From contig JAAERS010000016.1 in assembly GCA_024230095.1 (NCBI GenBank), positions 1-36,069 of the forward strand: a stretch of 36,069 bases of DNA. The letters run 5' to 3'. Below, in pieces: positions 8,628 to 17,113 of the stretch. Origin of the DNA: Gammaproteobacteria bacterium. GTDB lineage: Bacteria; Pseudomonadota; Gammaproteobacteria; Pseudomonadales; Balneatricaceae. The notes under the pieces are model-generated. The model saw nothing but the letters and a program-made list of their open reading frames with translations. It was not told where the DNA came from and ran no database searches. The position numbers and the translations under genes were made by a program. Positions within the stretch are counted from its first letter, which is position 1, and the number at the start of each line of letters is the position of its first letter.

Positions 8628-9632
8628 TTAATAGTCTACCAGACTTAGCGCATCTTCGATAACGCCAAGGCTAGCGTTTGGGGTATGTATATTCTCACTT
8701 AAGTGGCGGCGCATGTTGCGCGCTCCAGACAAGCCGTGAAAGAGCCCCATCAGATGTTTTGACATGTGGTGCCAGGCCGTACCTTGGGCGTGCTGTTCTT
8801 GCATGTAGGAGAGGTAGCCAGTCACCACGGATTGGCGGCAAGTAGATGAGTCAGACCCATAAATACGCTCATCAACATCTAGTAATAAGGCACTATTATG
8901 GTAGGCTGCTCTGCCCAGCATAACGCCATCGACATGTTGTAGATGTGTTTGACAAGCAGTAACGCTATCAATGCCTCCATTAATGATAATCTGCAAGTCT
9001 GGAAAGTCCTGTTTTAGGCGGTACACCTTGTCATATTGTAGGGGCGGTATGTCGCGATTCTGTTTAGGTGATAGGCCCTGTAATATGGCATTTCTAGCAT
9101 GCACATAAAATACTTGGCAGTGTGCACCGGCAACCTGTTCTACAAAGCGGGCGAGGGTGTCATAGCTATCGTCGTCATCAAGGCCAATGCGATGTTTGAT
9201 AGTGACAGGTTTACTGGTTTGCTGAGCCATTGCCTCTAAGCACTCACGAACTAGGCTGGGTTCGGCCATTAAGCAGGCGCCAATCTTGTGGTGCTGAACC
9301 TTATCACTTGGGCAGCCAACGTTAAGATTGATTTCGTCGTAACCAAATTGATCGCCAATAGCTGTGCAGCGTGCTAACTCAGTGGGGCTACTTCCACCGA
9401 GCTGTAAAACTACGGGATGTTCCTTAGTACTGTGACCTAATAAGAAGCCTTGGTTACCATTTAAAATGGCACCTGTGGTGATCATTTCCGTGAACAGAAT
9501 GGCCCGTTGTGTAGCTAGACGAGCCATATAACGATAGTGACGATCAGTAAAATCAATCATCGGAGCAATACTAAAACGTCGTGATCGAGCTATATCTTGA
9601 CGGTCGGTTGACCGAGGCGAAAATTCAGACAT
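8628..9632 (-). CDS. dusA: tRNA-dihydrouridine(20/20a) synthase DusA
   Basis: DusA is an FMN enzyme that reduces uridine 20/20a in the D-loop of tRNA with [25 protein letters not shown] at the N-terminus and [12 protein letters not shown] are family signatures. The catalytic Cys is in [15 protein letters not shown] follows, and the FMN-phosphate region is [11 protein letters not shown]. The 334 aa length is normal. The start ATG lies six bases after the ghrA stop, and tal follows closely. A dusA next to tal is a Pseudomonas-like arrangement. No damage is visible. Confidence 0.95.
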   Translation of the reverse strand: MSEFSPRSTDRQDIARSRRFSIAPMIDFTDRHYRYMARLATQRAILFTEMITTGAILNGNQGFLLGHSTKEHPVVLQLGGSSPTELARCTAIGDQFGYDEINLNVGCPSDKVQHHKIGACLMAEPSLVRECLEAMAQQTSKPVTIKHRIGLDDDDSYDTLARFVEQVAGAHCQVFYVHARNAILQGLSPKQNRDIPPLQYDKVYRLKQDFPDLQIIINGGIDSVTACQTHLQHVDGVMLGRAAYHNSALLLDVDERIYGSDSSTCRQSVVTGYLSYMQEQHAQGTAWHHMSKHLMGLFHGLSGARNMRRHLSENIHTPNASLGVIEDALSLVDY

Positions 9633-9637
9633 CGTGT

Positions 9638-10573
9638 TTAATAGCCCCGCTCACGTTCTACCAAGCCAGCAGGTTTCTGGCCAGCTAACATGGCGTCAAT
9701 ACTGCGTCCAATCTGTTTTACACTGGGTTCTATCCAAGACTGAGCAGCACAATGGGGAGTCAAGATTAGTCCTTTCTGGTGCCATAGGGGATTATCTAAT
9801 GGCAGGGGTTCCGTGCGCACGGTGTCTAATACGGCACCGCGCAAATGGCCTTGGTTTAATAGATCCACTAAGTCTTGTTCTACTAAGTGGCCACCACGGG
9901 CAGCGTTGATGACGATAGCCCCTTTTGGTAATAGCAGCATATTGTCTTTATTCAAAATATCTCTAGTATTGTCAGTGAGCGGTAATAAACAACACAGGGC
10001 GTCTACGTGCTGCAGAAAACTGCCTAGTTGATCCGCCCCAGTATAGCATTTTACGCCTTCAATAGATTTGCAAGAGCGGCTCCAGCCTGACATTTGGTAA
10101 CCGAAGCTACGCAAACAACTAGCGACGCTTGAGCCGAGTTGACCTAGACCGAGAATGCCTACGCGGAAGTCTTTAGCTTGTGTGCCCGCCAATACTCGCC
10201 ACTTGGCTTGTGATTGTTGTTGTTGGTAGTGATCCATGTGCCGGTGAAAGTGCATCACGTGGTAGGCAAAATACTCATTCATTTGCTCGGCCATCCCCGC
10301 ATTTTCTAAACGCACTATGTGAACGTCATCAGGCAGTTGAGGATGGTCCAAAATACCGTCAACACCAGCTCCCATATTGAATAGCGCTTTGAGGTTGGGA
10401 AAAGTAGAAAATAGCCGGGCATCAGGTTGCCACACAATGGCGTACTCTACAGCTTCAGGGTGGTCGATATCTTGCCAGTCTTTGACCGATAGGTGAGGGT
10501 AATACCGGTTAAAGGTTTTGATCCATTGTTGGCTTGACCCTTCGACTGTAAATAGTGGGCATTCAATAGCCAT
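9638..10573 (-). CDS. ghrA: Glyoxylate/hydroxypyruvate reductase A (GhrA-type)
   Basis: This is a D-2-hydroxyacid dehydrogenase of 311 aa, the size of E. coli GhrA. The NAD(P)-binding motif is VGILGLGQLGSSVASCL. The substrate-side residues include the NMGAGVDG loop, the catalytic Arg in INAARGGHLVEQDL and the catalytic His in LTPHCAAQS. The usual LDVF-REPLP segment reads LDTVRTEPLP. It would reduce glyoxylate to glycolate or hydroxypyruvate to glycerate. It is divergent from puuE, whose operon ends in glyoxylate, so a role as glyoxylate sink is a reasonable inference. It also heads the minus-strand run ghrA-dusA-tal. Confidence 0.87.
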   Translation of the reverse strand: MAIECPLFTVEGSSQQWIKTFNRYYPHLSVKDWQDIDHPEAVEYAIVWQPDARLFSTFPNLKALFNMGAGVDGILDHPQLPDDVHIVRLENAGMAEQMNEYFAYHVMHFHRHMDHYQQQQSQAKWRVLAGTQAKDFRVGILGLGQLGSSVASCLRSFGYQMSGWSRSCKSIEGVKCYTGADQLGSFLQHVDALCCLLPLTDNTRDILNKDNMLLLPKGAIVINAARGGHLVEQDLVDLLNQGHLRGAVLDTVRTEPLPLDNPLWHQKGLILTPHCAAQSWIEPSVKQIGRSIDAMLAGQKPAGLVERERGY

Positions 10574-10652
10574 AAAATGCGTTTCCAGAGCAGAAAATAG
10601 GATTATATCCTTATGATAGGAGCCTATTTTAACGAAAGCGTAGACTGATGTC

Positions 10653-10698
10653 TTGGCACTTGAGTATGTTTGTTATAACATTGTATACAATATTGTAT
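10653..10698 (+). promoter_or_regulatory. puuE promoter with nested GntR-type operator
   Basis: ATTGTATACAAT (10680-10691) is a perfect 12-bp palindrome. It overlaps a second perfect palindrome, ATACAATATTGTAT (10685-10698), giving three alternating TTGTAT/ATACAA half-sites. Possible promoters are TTGAGT (10660-10665) with TATACA (10684-10689) at 18 bases, or TTGGCA (10653-10658) with TATAAC (10674-10679) at 15. Either would be covered or flanked by the palindromes, as expected for repression. TTGT/ACAA palindromes are typical of FCD-type GntR regulators, and one is encoded at the end of this operon. Confidence 0.62.
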
Positions 10699-10718
10699 TT
10701 TATTCCAAGGGTGTCATT

Positions 10719-11651
10719 ATGTCGGCTGCTACAGGTTCCTACCCACGTGATTTGATTGGCTACAATGGTCAACCACCCCAACCCTCGTGGCCTAACCAAG
10801 CACGTATTGCCTTGTCATTTGTTCTTAATTACGAGGAGGGCGGTGAACGCTGTGTTTTACACGGAGATCAGGAGTCTGAAGCCTTTTTATCTGAAATTAT
10901 TGGTGTGCAGCCTTATCCTGGGGTGCGTCACCGCAGCATGGAATCACTATATGAGTATGGAAGCCGGGCTGGCGTATGGCGTATTTTAGAATTGTTTCAG
11001 CAGCATAATATACCACTGACTATCTTTGCTGTAGCAATGGCAGCGCAGCGGCACCCTGATGTAATTCAACACATGCATGCAGCCGGTCATGAGATCTGTA
11101 GCCACGGTTATCGCTGGATTGATTACCAATACATGGAAAAGGAACAGGAACGGGAACATCTTCACAAGGCTGTCACTATTTTGCAAAGTATTACCGGTGA
11201 GAGGCCCTTAGGCTGGTATACCGGGCGTGATAGCCCAAATACCCGAGCACTAGTGGTTGAAGAGGGGGGGTTCCTGTATGACAGTGATGACTATAGCGAT
11301 GACTTGCCATATTGGAATACAGAGCATGGCAAACCACACTTAGTGATTCCCTACACTTTGGATACCAATGATATGCGCTTTGCTACGCCCCAGGGTTTTC
11401 ATAATAGTGATCAATTTTATCAGTATTTGAAAGATGCGTTTGACGTGCTTTATGAGGAGGGTGCACACGCACCTAAAATGTTGTCCATAGGTATGCATTG
11501 CCGTTTGTTGGGGCGACCCGCTCGTTTGCGCGCCATACAACGTTTCTTGGCTTATACCAAACAGTTTGACGATGTCTGGTACGCTCGCCGGGGTGATATA
11601 GCCCACCACTGGCACGCTGAGCATCCTTATCAGGAGGACCATCATGTCTGA
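10719..11651 (+). CDS. puuE: Allantoinase PuuE (polysaccharide-deacetylase family)
   Basis: PuuE is the metal-independent type of allantoinase that opens allantoin to allantoate. It belongs to the NodB/polysaccharide deacetylase fold rather than the amidohydrolase AllB group. Motifs include PRDLIGYNG, the YGSRAGVWRILELF segment, EICSHGYRWIDYQ and GWYTGRDSPNTR. The frame opens at 10653, but ATG 10719 has AAGGG upstream and gives 310 aa, the family length. It is first in puuE-uraD-alc-allA-puuD-uraH-gntR. Its stop overlaps uraD by eight bases. Confidence 0.93.
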   Translation: MSAATGSYPRDLIGYNGQPPQPSWPNQARIALSFVLNYEEGGERCVLHGDQESEAFLSEIIGVQPYPGVRHRSMESLYEYGSRAGVWRILELFQQHNIPLTIFAVAMAAQRHPDVIQHMHAAGHEICSHGYRWIDYQYMEKEQEREHLHKAVTILQSITGERPLGWYTGRDSPNTRALVVEEGGFLYDSDDYSDDLPYWNTEHGKPHLVIPYTLDTNDMRFATPQGFHNSDQFYQYLKDAFDVLYEEGAHAPKMLSIGMHCRLLGRPARLRAIQRFLAYTKQFDDVWYARRGDIAHHWHAEHPYQEDHHV

Positions 11652-12159
11652 GCTGACATCTTGTGTGCCGACAACAATGACTAAGTCGGCATTTGTTGAT
11701 CATTTTAAAGATTTGTATGAGCATTCTGCTTGGGTTGCAGAAAGGGTTTTTGATTTGGGTATAAACCAACAACATCAGCAACGCGAAGTGATGCACCAAG
11801 CATTTAGCGCGGTGATGTTAAGTGCCGATCCAACGCAGCAAGTGGCTTTAATCAATGCTCATCCTGACTTGGCGGGTAAGGCTGCCATTAGTGGCCAATT
11901 AACAGCCGCTTCGACGGCAGAGCAGTCAGGAGCGGGTATACAACAATGTAATGCCGAAGAGTTTGCTGAATTTACTGAGCTTAATGCCAATTACAAAGCT
12001 AAGTTTGGTTTTCCGTTTATTAAAGCCGTAAAAGGCAGTAACCGATATGAAATTTTGGCCGCCTTTCGGCAACGTATCAACAACAGTCATGAGCGGGAAT
12101 TTAACCAGGCTCTACTAGAGATTAACAAAATTGCCGGCTTTCGTTTAGCCGATATGTAA
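11644..12159 (+). CDS. uraD: OHCU decarboxylase UraD
   Basis: UraD decarboxylates 2-oxo-4-hydroxy-4-carboxy-5-ureidoimidazoline to S-allantoin, the third step from urate. The 171 aa length is typical. The catalytic His is in NAHPDLAGKAA, and the family motifs QSGAG, NANYKAKFGFPFIKAV and the C-terminal EINKIAGFRL are present. A strong GGAGG lies just ahead of the ATG, inside the end of puuE, so the two are translationally coupled. Having separate UraD and UraH (both here) makes S-allantoin formation enzymatic instead of spontaneous and racemic. Confidence 0.93.
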   Translation: MSELTSCVPTTMTKSAFVDHFKDLYEHSAWVAERVFDLGINQQHQQREVMHQAFSAVMLSADPTQQVALINAHPDLAGKAAISGQLTAASTAEQSGAGIQQCNAEEFAEFTELNANYKAKFGFPFIKAVKGSNRYEILAAFRQRINNSHEREFNQALLEINKIAGFRLADM

Positions 12160-12165
12160 GAGAGT

Positions 12166-13173
12166 ATGAAAATGACTTTAGAAAATACCGTTGCTAATCC
12201 ATATGTCCGCATGACCAATTTGGCAGATGCGCGACTTGGGGCTTTGGCTATTGCCTGTACGGATGATTTTTTCGCTGATATGAATCGCATGTTGCAGCAC
12301 CATGATCCAGTATGGAAAGAAGGGGTTTATGATGATAACGGCAAGTGGATGGACGGCTGGGAGTCTCGTCGTAAGCGAGGCCCAGGCCATGATCACTGCA
12401 CAGTGCGTTTGGCATTGCCTGGCCGTATAAGAGGTTTGAATGTGGATACTCGCTTCTTCACTGGCAACTACGCCCCAAGTGTTTCTGTGATGGCTTGTCG
12501 CGTTGAAGAGGGTGACCCGAAGGAATCTACCCAGTGGCATGAAATCCTGAGCTCCCAGGGCCTACAGGGCGATAGCCAACATATTTATAAGGTTGAAGAT
12601 GACAGTATCTATAGTCACGTGCGTTTAAATATTTATCCCGATGGTGGGGTGGCTCGTCTACGTGTTTATGGCGAAGTAATTAAAGACTGGCAGCAGTTGG
12701 ATGGGCAAACTATTGATCTAGCAGCTATGGAGAATGGTGGCCGGGCTTTGCTGTGTTCTGATGAGCACTTTGGACGCATGGAAAATCTGTTAGCACCGGG
12801 TCGTGGCATTAATATGGGTGATGGCTGGGAGACTGCTCGTCGCCGAGAACCCGGCTTTGATTGGGTGATTATAGCCTTGGGCGTGCCTGGTGAAGTTAGT
12901 GAGATCGAAGTAGATACCGCGCATTTTAAAGGTAATTTTCCTGATTCGTGTAGTATACAAGGGGCCTATGTAGAGGGTGGCAGTGATGAACAAATGGCGG
13001 CGCAAAGTCTTTATTGGTCTGAAATTTTACCTTCACAAAAATTACAAATGGATCATATACATCACTTTTCTGAGGAGTTGATTCCAGTGGGGCCGATAAC
13101 CCATGTGCGCTTGAATATTTTCCCTGATGGCGGTGTGTCTCGATTACGAATCCGCGGCAAGGCGGTGGTGTAA
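12166..13173 (+). CDS. alc: Allantoicase
   Basis: Allantoicase hydrolyses allantoate to urea and ureidoglycolate. The 335 aa protein shows the two-repeat architecture of the family: [21 protein letters not shown] with a later [17 protein letters not shown], repeated as [21 protein letters not shown] and [23 protein letters not shown]-type alternatives exist at residues 1 and 3; AGAGAG upstream favours the first region. It starts six bases after uraD and its stop overlaps the allA ATG by one base. This route makes urea rather than ammonia, but no urease gene is in the window. Confidence 0.95.
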   Translation: MKMTLENTVANPYVRMTNLADARLGALAIACTDDFFADMNRMLQHHDPVWKEGVYDDNGKWMDGWESRRKRGPGHDHCTVRLALPGRIRGLNVDTRFFTGNYAPSVSVMACRVEEGDPKESTQWHEILSSQGLQGDSQHIYKVEDDSIYSHVRLNIYPDGGVARLRVYGEVIKDWQQLDGQTIDLAAMENGGRALLCSDEHFGRMENLLAPGRGINMGDGWETARRREPGFDWVIIALGVPGEVSEIEVDTAHFKGNFPDSCSIQGAYVEGGSDEQMAAQSLYWSEILPSQKLQMDHIHHFSEELIPVGPITHVRLNIFPDGGVSRLRIRGKAVV

Positions 13174-13712
13174 TGTCGGCCTCGTTACCCTGGTTGAAGG
13201 TTGCTCCTCTAAGCAAAGCTAATTTTGCGTCATTTGGGGAAGTGATTGAACTAGCCGGAGCTGACCATTTCTCTATTAATCAAGGTTACACGGAACGCTA
13301 TCATCATTTAGCTGGTGTGGAACTGGCTTTTAGTGAAGATCAGGCGATCATTAATTTGTTTCGGTCTCGACGTTGGGCACACCCCATCCACTTGACCATG
13401 GTGGAGCAGCACCCTCTTGGCAGTCAGGCCTTTATGCCGATGGATGAGCGACCATTTCTTGTGGTCGTAGCAAGTAAAGACCAGCAGGGCAACCCTGAAA
13501 CACTGCATGCTTTTGTTACCAATGGCAAACAAGGGGTTAACTATAGTCCTGGCGTGTGGCATCACCCGCTACTTATTCTAGCACCAGAGCAGGATTTTTT
13601 AGTCGTAGACCGTTTTGGTGCAGGTAATAATCTGATCGAGGTTGATATACCACCAAAACGGCAGGCACAACTTGATCTACAAACTCTCTTTAGCGACCAT
13701 TTGGAGGCGTAA
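13173..13712 (+). CDS. allA: Ureidoglycolate lyase AllA
   Basis: AllA cleaves ureidoglycolate to glyoxylate and urea, the last step of this route. At 179 aa it is slightly longer than E. coli AllA (about 160). Recognisable features are ANFASFGEVIE near the N-terminus, the HPIHLTMVEQHPLGSQAF segment and the conserved GVWHHPLL motif followed by FLVVDRFG. The ATG shares one base with the alc stop. The next gene, puuD, begins at a GTG two bases after the stop with GGAGG immediately before it. Confidence 0.93.
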   Translation: MSASLPWLKVAPLSKANFASFGEVIELAGADHFSINQGYTERYHHLAGVELAFSEDQAIINLFRSRRWAHPIHLTMVEQHPLGSQAFMPMDERPFLVVVASKDQQGNPETLHAFVTNGKQGVNYSPGVWHHPLLILAPEQDFLVVDRFGAGNNLIEVDIPPKRQAQLDLQTLFSDHLEA

Positions 13713-13714
13713 TC

Positions 13715-14893
13715 GTGGAAGCTCATATTATTGAATGGTTAAATCTTACCGTACGATGGGTTCATGTAATTGTTGGTATTGCTTGGATTGGTGCGTCCTT
13801 TTATTTTGTCTGGTTGGAAAATAACTTAGATCGCCGGGTGAAGAATCCGCAATTAGCTGGCGAATTGTGGGCCATTCATGGTGGTGGCATTTACCATTTA
13901 CAAAAATACAAGCTGGCACCTGAAACCATGCCGAAGCATTTGCACTGGTTTAAGTGGGAAGCCTACAGCACTTGGTTAAGTGGTGTTTTGTTATTGATTG
14001 TGGTTTTTTACCTTAATGCGGATATTTATTTGCTCGCCAATGATGCGCCATTGTCGGCCACTGAAACTGTGGCTTTGGGAGTGGCAGGGCTGATTGGTGG
14101 TTGGTTGGGCTATGACGTATTGTGTAAAAGTCCTTTGCGTCATCAGCCGGCTATTCTGGGTCTGGTGTTGCTGCTGGCATTAACAGCCACCGCTTGGGGT
14201 TTGTCTTTGTACATGTCAGGTCGAGCTGCTTATATTCACCTTGGTGCGATCATCGGCACCATGATGGTCGGCAATGTGTTTTTTGTCATTATGCCAGCTC
14301 AACGCTCTTTGGTTGCGGCTGTGGAAGCGGGTGATGAACCGGATCCAAGCAAACCAAAAAATGCATTATTGCGCTCGCGCCACAATAATTATCTGACTTT
14401 ACCAGTCTTGTTTATCATGATCAGCAATCATTTTCCAAGTACCTATGGTAACGGTTTGAACTGGTTGATCCTGTTGGCTTTGGCCATTATCAGTGTGGCG
14501 GTTAGGCATTATTTCAATACGCGTCACAATGGCCAGCAGTTCGTATGGGTGATACCTGCCGCGGTCGTTGCTATGATAGTAATGGCCTATGTGACAGCGC
14601 CTACGCCGGTAGCTGTTGCTAAAACCGAGCAGGGGCCATTATCTGATGCCCAGGCCCAGGCTATAATTAGCACACATTGTGGCGCTTGTCATGCAGCTCA
14701 ACCTAGCCACGTTGCTTTTGTAACGGCGCCAGCTGGTGTGGTTTTAGATGACTTGACGCAATCGAAAACATACAGCCAACGCATCTATCAGCAAGCTGTC
14801 GTCACCCAAGTTATGCCGTTAGGTAATACCACTAAAATGACCGAATTAGAGCGGCAGCGACTGGGACAATGGCTGCAATTGCAGAACCAATAG
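13715..14893 (+). CDS. puuD: Membrane-bound urate hydroxylase PuuD with cytochrome c domain
   Basis: PuuD replaces soluble uricase and oxidises urate to 5-hydroxyisourate, passing electrons to the respiratory chain rather than making H2O2. The 392 aa protein has a long multi-helix membrane part (about residues 10-295) starting WVHVIVGIAWIGASFYFVWL, with many conserved Trp and His. A C-terminal monohaem cytochrome c domain carries CGACH (Cys322, Cys325, His326) and a candidate axial Met in QVMPLGN. The start is GTG 13715 with a GGAGG just upstream. The covalent haem implies this domain is periplasmic. The downstream uraH hydrolyses its product. Confidence 0.94.
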   Translation: MEAHIIEWLNLTVRWVHVIVGIAWIGASFYFVWLENNLDRRVKNPQLAGELWAIHGGGIYHLQKYKLAPETMPKHLHWFKWEAYSTWLSGVLLLIVVFYLNADIYLLANDAPLSATETVALGVAGLIGGWLGYDVLCKSPLRHQPAILGLVLLLALTATAWGLSLYMSGRAAYIHLGAIIGTMMVGNVFFVIMPAQRSLVAAVEAGDEPDPSKPKNALLRSRHNNYLTLPVLFIMISNHFPSTYGNGLNWLILLALAIISVAVRHYFNTRHNGQQFVWVIPAAVVAMIVMAYVTAPTPVAVAKTEQGPLSDAQAQAIISTHCGACHAAQPSHVAFVTAPAGVVLDDLTQSKTYSQRIYQQAVVTQVMPLGNTTKMTELERQRLGQWLQLQNQ

Positions 14894-14914
14894 GTAAAAG
14901 CGGGAGACTTGATT

Positions 14915-15274
14915 ATGGGAATTTTAACGACACATGTACTCGATACAGCTTCAGGTAGACCCGCACAGGGCATGGTGATTCGTCTGTACGGCTTCTCACT
15001 AGATGGCTTGTCAAAAAAATTATTGGTGGAGACCGTGACTAATGAAGACGGTCGCTGTGACGCTCCTATACTGTCAAATGGAGCATTCACTATTGGCCTA
15101 TATGAGCTGGAATTCGAAGCGGGTGACTATTTTCGTAATGCTGGTATTAGTTTACCGAAGCCGGCTTTTTTAGACACTATTCCAATTCGCTTTGGTATGG
15201 CCGATGGTGACTCTCATTACCATGTGCCTTTGTTGGTTTCACCCTATAGCTTTTCAACTTACCGGGGTAGTTAG
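14915..15274 (+). CDS. uraH: 5-hydroxyisourate hydrolase UraH (transthyretin-like)
   Basis: UraH hydrolyses 5-hydroxyisourate, the PuuD product, to OHCU for UraD. The 119 aa protein starts [19 protein letters not shown], containing the catalytic His, and ends in the signature YRGS. The middle reads [12 protein letters not shown], also typical. The frame opens six bases earlier at a TTG, but ATG 14915 has GGGAG well placed upstream. No signal peptide is seen, so it should act in the cytoplasm. Confidence 0.96.
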   Translation: MGILTTHVLDTASGRPAQGMVIRLYGFSLDGLSKKLLVETVTNEDGRCDAPILSNGAFTIGLYELEFEAGDYFRNAGISLPKPAFLDTIPIRFGMADGDSHYHVPLLVSPYSFSTYRGS

Positions 15275-15276
15275 CT

Positions 15277-15978
15277 ATGGAAACCACAGCAGTCAGTTTA
15301 GCGACTAGCAATATTAGGGAGTCGACGCCAAGCCTTGATATTTATCGGCAGTTATTTGATAGTATCTTAGAGCAACGATTAGCACCCAATACTAAATTAA
15401 ATGAACAGGATCTTGCTATCGTGTTCGGTGTTAGCCGCACCTTGATTCGTCAAGCATTACAGCGTTTAGCTGCTGAACAAGTAGTGGTAATGCAAAAGAA
15501 TCGTGGGGCCTTCGTCGCGGCCCCTGATAGCGTGCTGGCAAAACAAATTCTTGAGGCTCGTGAGCTAATAGAAATGGCTGTGATTGACTTGGCCTGTGGT
15601 TCTTTAACCTCCCAAACTGTGCAACAGTTGCAACTGATGATTGATATGGAGCAGCAGGCTCTTGATTTTGGTGATACCGGTACCGCATTGCGGCGTTCGG
15701 GGGAATTTCACCTACGCTTGGCAGAAGCCGCGGGTAATCAACCATACGTGCATATGTTAAGGGGGCTCATCTCGCAAACTTCATTGATCATCACCATGTA
15801 CGGTCAGGGTGGCAATAGCTGTGCCCGTGATGAACATTTGAATTTACTGCGTGCTTTACAACAAGGAGATTTGGCTTCGAGTAGGCGTTTAATGTCTCAT
15901 CATTTAGGCCATGTTCGCACTGGTTGTGATTTTAATCGACGGGTGGTAAATGGTAACTTAGCGACCCTGTTGTCATAA
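15277..15978 (+). CDS. GntR family (FCD) regulator of the urate operon
   Basis: This 233 aa regulator has an N-terminal winged helix (about 20-90; KLNEQDLAIVFGVSRTLIRQALQRLAAEQVV) and a C-terminal FCD domain. Candidate metal or ligand residues are the His in GEFHLRLAEAAGN, the His in RDEHLNLL and the His pair in MSHHLGH. Its start is two bases after the uraH stop, so it is the last gene of the operon. The nested palindrome ahead of puuE is a likely target, which would make it an autoregulated repressor relieved by a pathway intermediate. Which ligand is unknown. It resembles regulators such as HpxS, but I did not assign a name. Confidence 0.88.
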   Translation: METTAVSLATSNIRESTPSLDIYRQLFDSILEQRLAPNTKLNEQDLAIVFGVSRTLIRQALQRLAAEQVVVMQKNRGAFVAAPDSVLAKQILEARELIEMAVIDLACGSLTSQTVQQLQLMIDMEQQALDFGDTGTALRRSGEFHLRLAEAAGNQPYVHMLRGLISQTSLIITMYGQGGNSCARDEHLNLLRALQQGDLASSRRLMSHHLGHVRTGCDFNRRVVNGNLATLLS

Positions 15979-15993
15979 ACCGCCAGACAGAAA

Positions 15994-16016
15994 AAACCCA
16001 GCTAGGTGCTGGGTTT
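15994..16016. terminator. Bidirectional terminator between the urate operon and thiM
   Basis: AAACCCAGC (15994-16002), loop TAGGT, GCTGGGTTT (16008-16016) form a perfect 9-bp hairpin. A run of A precedes it and a short T-run follows, so it can end the urate operon on the plus strand and thiM on the minus strand. Confidence 0.85.
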
Positions 16017-16061
16017 ATATCGATCTCTATTAAGCTGACGGTTGGCAGCTTACCCAATGGG

Positions 16062-16871
16062 CTATTTTCCTAACTCAACCACGTGCCCGTAGCGTGCCAG
16101 CGTTTGCTCGTTAATGGTGTATATGGAGTCCAGCAGGTTCATGTGCATGCTCCCTGGACCAAAGGATTTGGTCGCGGCCAGTTCCGCACCTACCCCCATG
16201 ATCAGGAGCGCCTGCACCGCGGCATCAAAGGCATCGTGGTCAATGGCCATAAAACAAGCAATAAAAGCCGTGGTAGCGCACCCCATTGCAGAAATGCGTG
16301 TCTGCATAGAGTGACCATTGGCGATCATCAGAGTTTTTACGCCATTAGTGATAATGTCTGTTTCACCCGTTTGGGCAACAACACAACCATACCGCAAGGC
16401 CAGTTCTTGCGCCGCCATTGGGCTGTTACTATTGGCTAGTTTTTGTATCTCTAAGGCGTTACCGCGAACGATAGACGGATGATACTCCATTAGGCCACGG
16501 GCATATTCAAGGCGCGTATTGGATGCATGCACTGATACCGGATCTAGAATCCAGGGTTTTGCGTATTCTGTAGCCGTTTGAATGGCGGGTGTGATGGCCG
16601 CGCGACGGTTATTGTCCAAGGTGCCAATATTCACTACCAAGGAATTAGTGGCCGCAACTAGCTCACTGATTTCCTCAACACTGATGGTAAATGAAGAGGT
16701 GGCGCCCACGGCAAGAATAACATCCGAAGATATATCCTGGGCAATGGTGCTGGTGATGCAATGCACGCGCGGCCGTTTGTGACTAAGAGCAAGTAATGCT
16801 TGAGCGGCTCCTTTGGCATAATTAGCCGTTAAATGATGATGCCTAGCGTCAACTGTTAAGCTGTTCTTCAT
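16062..16871 (-). CDS. thiM: Hydroxyethylthiazole kinase ThiM
   Basis: ThiM phosphorylates the thiamine thiazole moiety so it can be reused. The 269 aa protein is of normal length, with PRVHCITSTIAQDISSDVILAVGA near the N-terminus, the WILDPVSVHASNTR segment, IVRGNALEIQKL and AQTGETDIITNG. The ribokinase-like active-site motif is AMGCATTAF. It stands alone; no thiD or thiE is adjacent, and the region upstream of its ATG shows no recognisable TPP-riboswitch core. The start is an ATG at 16869-16871 with only a weak ribosome-binding site. Confidence 0.92.
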   Translation of the reverse strand: MKNSLTVDARHHHLTANYAKGAAQALLALSHKRPRVHCITSTIAQDISSDVILAVGATSSFTISVEEISELVAATNSLVVNIGTLDNNRRAAITPAIQTATEYAKPWILDPVSVHASNTRLEYARGLMEYHPSIVRGNALEIQKLANSNSPMAAQELALRYGCVVAQTGETDIITNGVKTLMIANGHSMQTRISAMGCATTAFIACFMAIDHDAFDAAVQALLIMGVGAELAATKSFGPGSMHMNLLDSIYTINEQTLARYGHVVELGK

Positions 16872-17028
16872 TATATTGTCTGTTCCAGATAATAGTGAAA
16901 AAGTAGCAGTTATTGTCTCACAAACTCTGTTTGGGTTAAATCTATAGATGGACTGACAGCGTATTTAGGGCGCAAATACATGCCTTTCAGATGATTCGCT
17001 GGTGCAGAAAGCTAACATTGACTCAACT

Positions 17029-17041
17029 TGAACCTAATTCA
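17029..17041 (+). promoter_or_regulatory. MetR-type box upstream of glyA
   Basis: TGAACCTAATTCA fits the MetR consensus TGAA-N5-TTCA exactly, including the central A/T, and is also a T-N11-A LysR-type site. Its centre is about 63 bases ahead of the predicted glyA start point. A degenerate second copy (TGAAATAATATTT, 17049-17061) lies 20 bases downstream, echoing the paired MetR sites at E. coli glyA. Confidence 0.6.
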
Positions 17042-17062
17042 ATACAATTGAAATAATATTTT

Positions 17063-17091
17063 TTGGTATGTGCCGCGATGCGTGGCATAAT
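17063..17091 (+). promoter_or_regulatory. Probable glyA promoter
   Basis: TTGGTA (17063-17068) and CATAAT (17086-17091) are separated by 17 bases, a good sigma-70 arrangement. Transcription would start near 17098, leaving a leader of about 265 bases before glyA. The MetR-type box lies just upstream. Confidence 0.55.
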
Positions 17092-17113
17092 AGCCGGCTA
17101 ATTTAACGCGCGC

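Noticed and set aside
10653-10718. Longer puuE with 22 extra N-terminal residues.
   Set aside because: That segment is encoded by the promoter and operator palindromes and has no homology to the family; ATG 10719 has the better ribosome-binding site.
16872-17060. Possible TPP riboswitch for thiM, prompted by the string TGAACCTAAT near 17029.
   Set aside because: The string is on the strand opposite to thiM, lacks CTGAGA and the other conserved helices, and is better explained as a MetR box for glyA.
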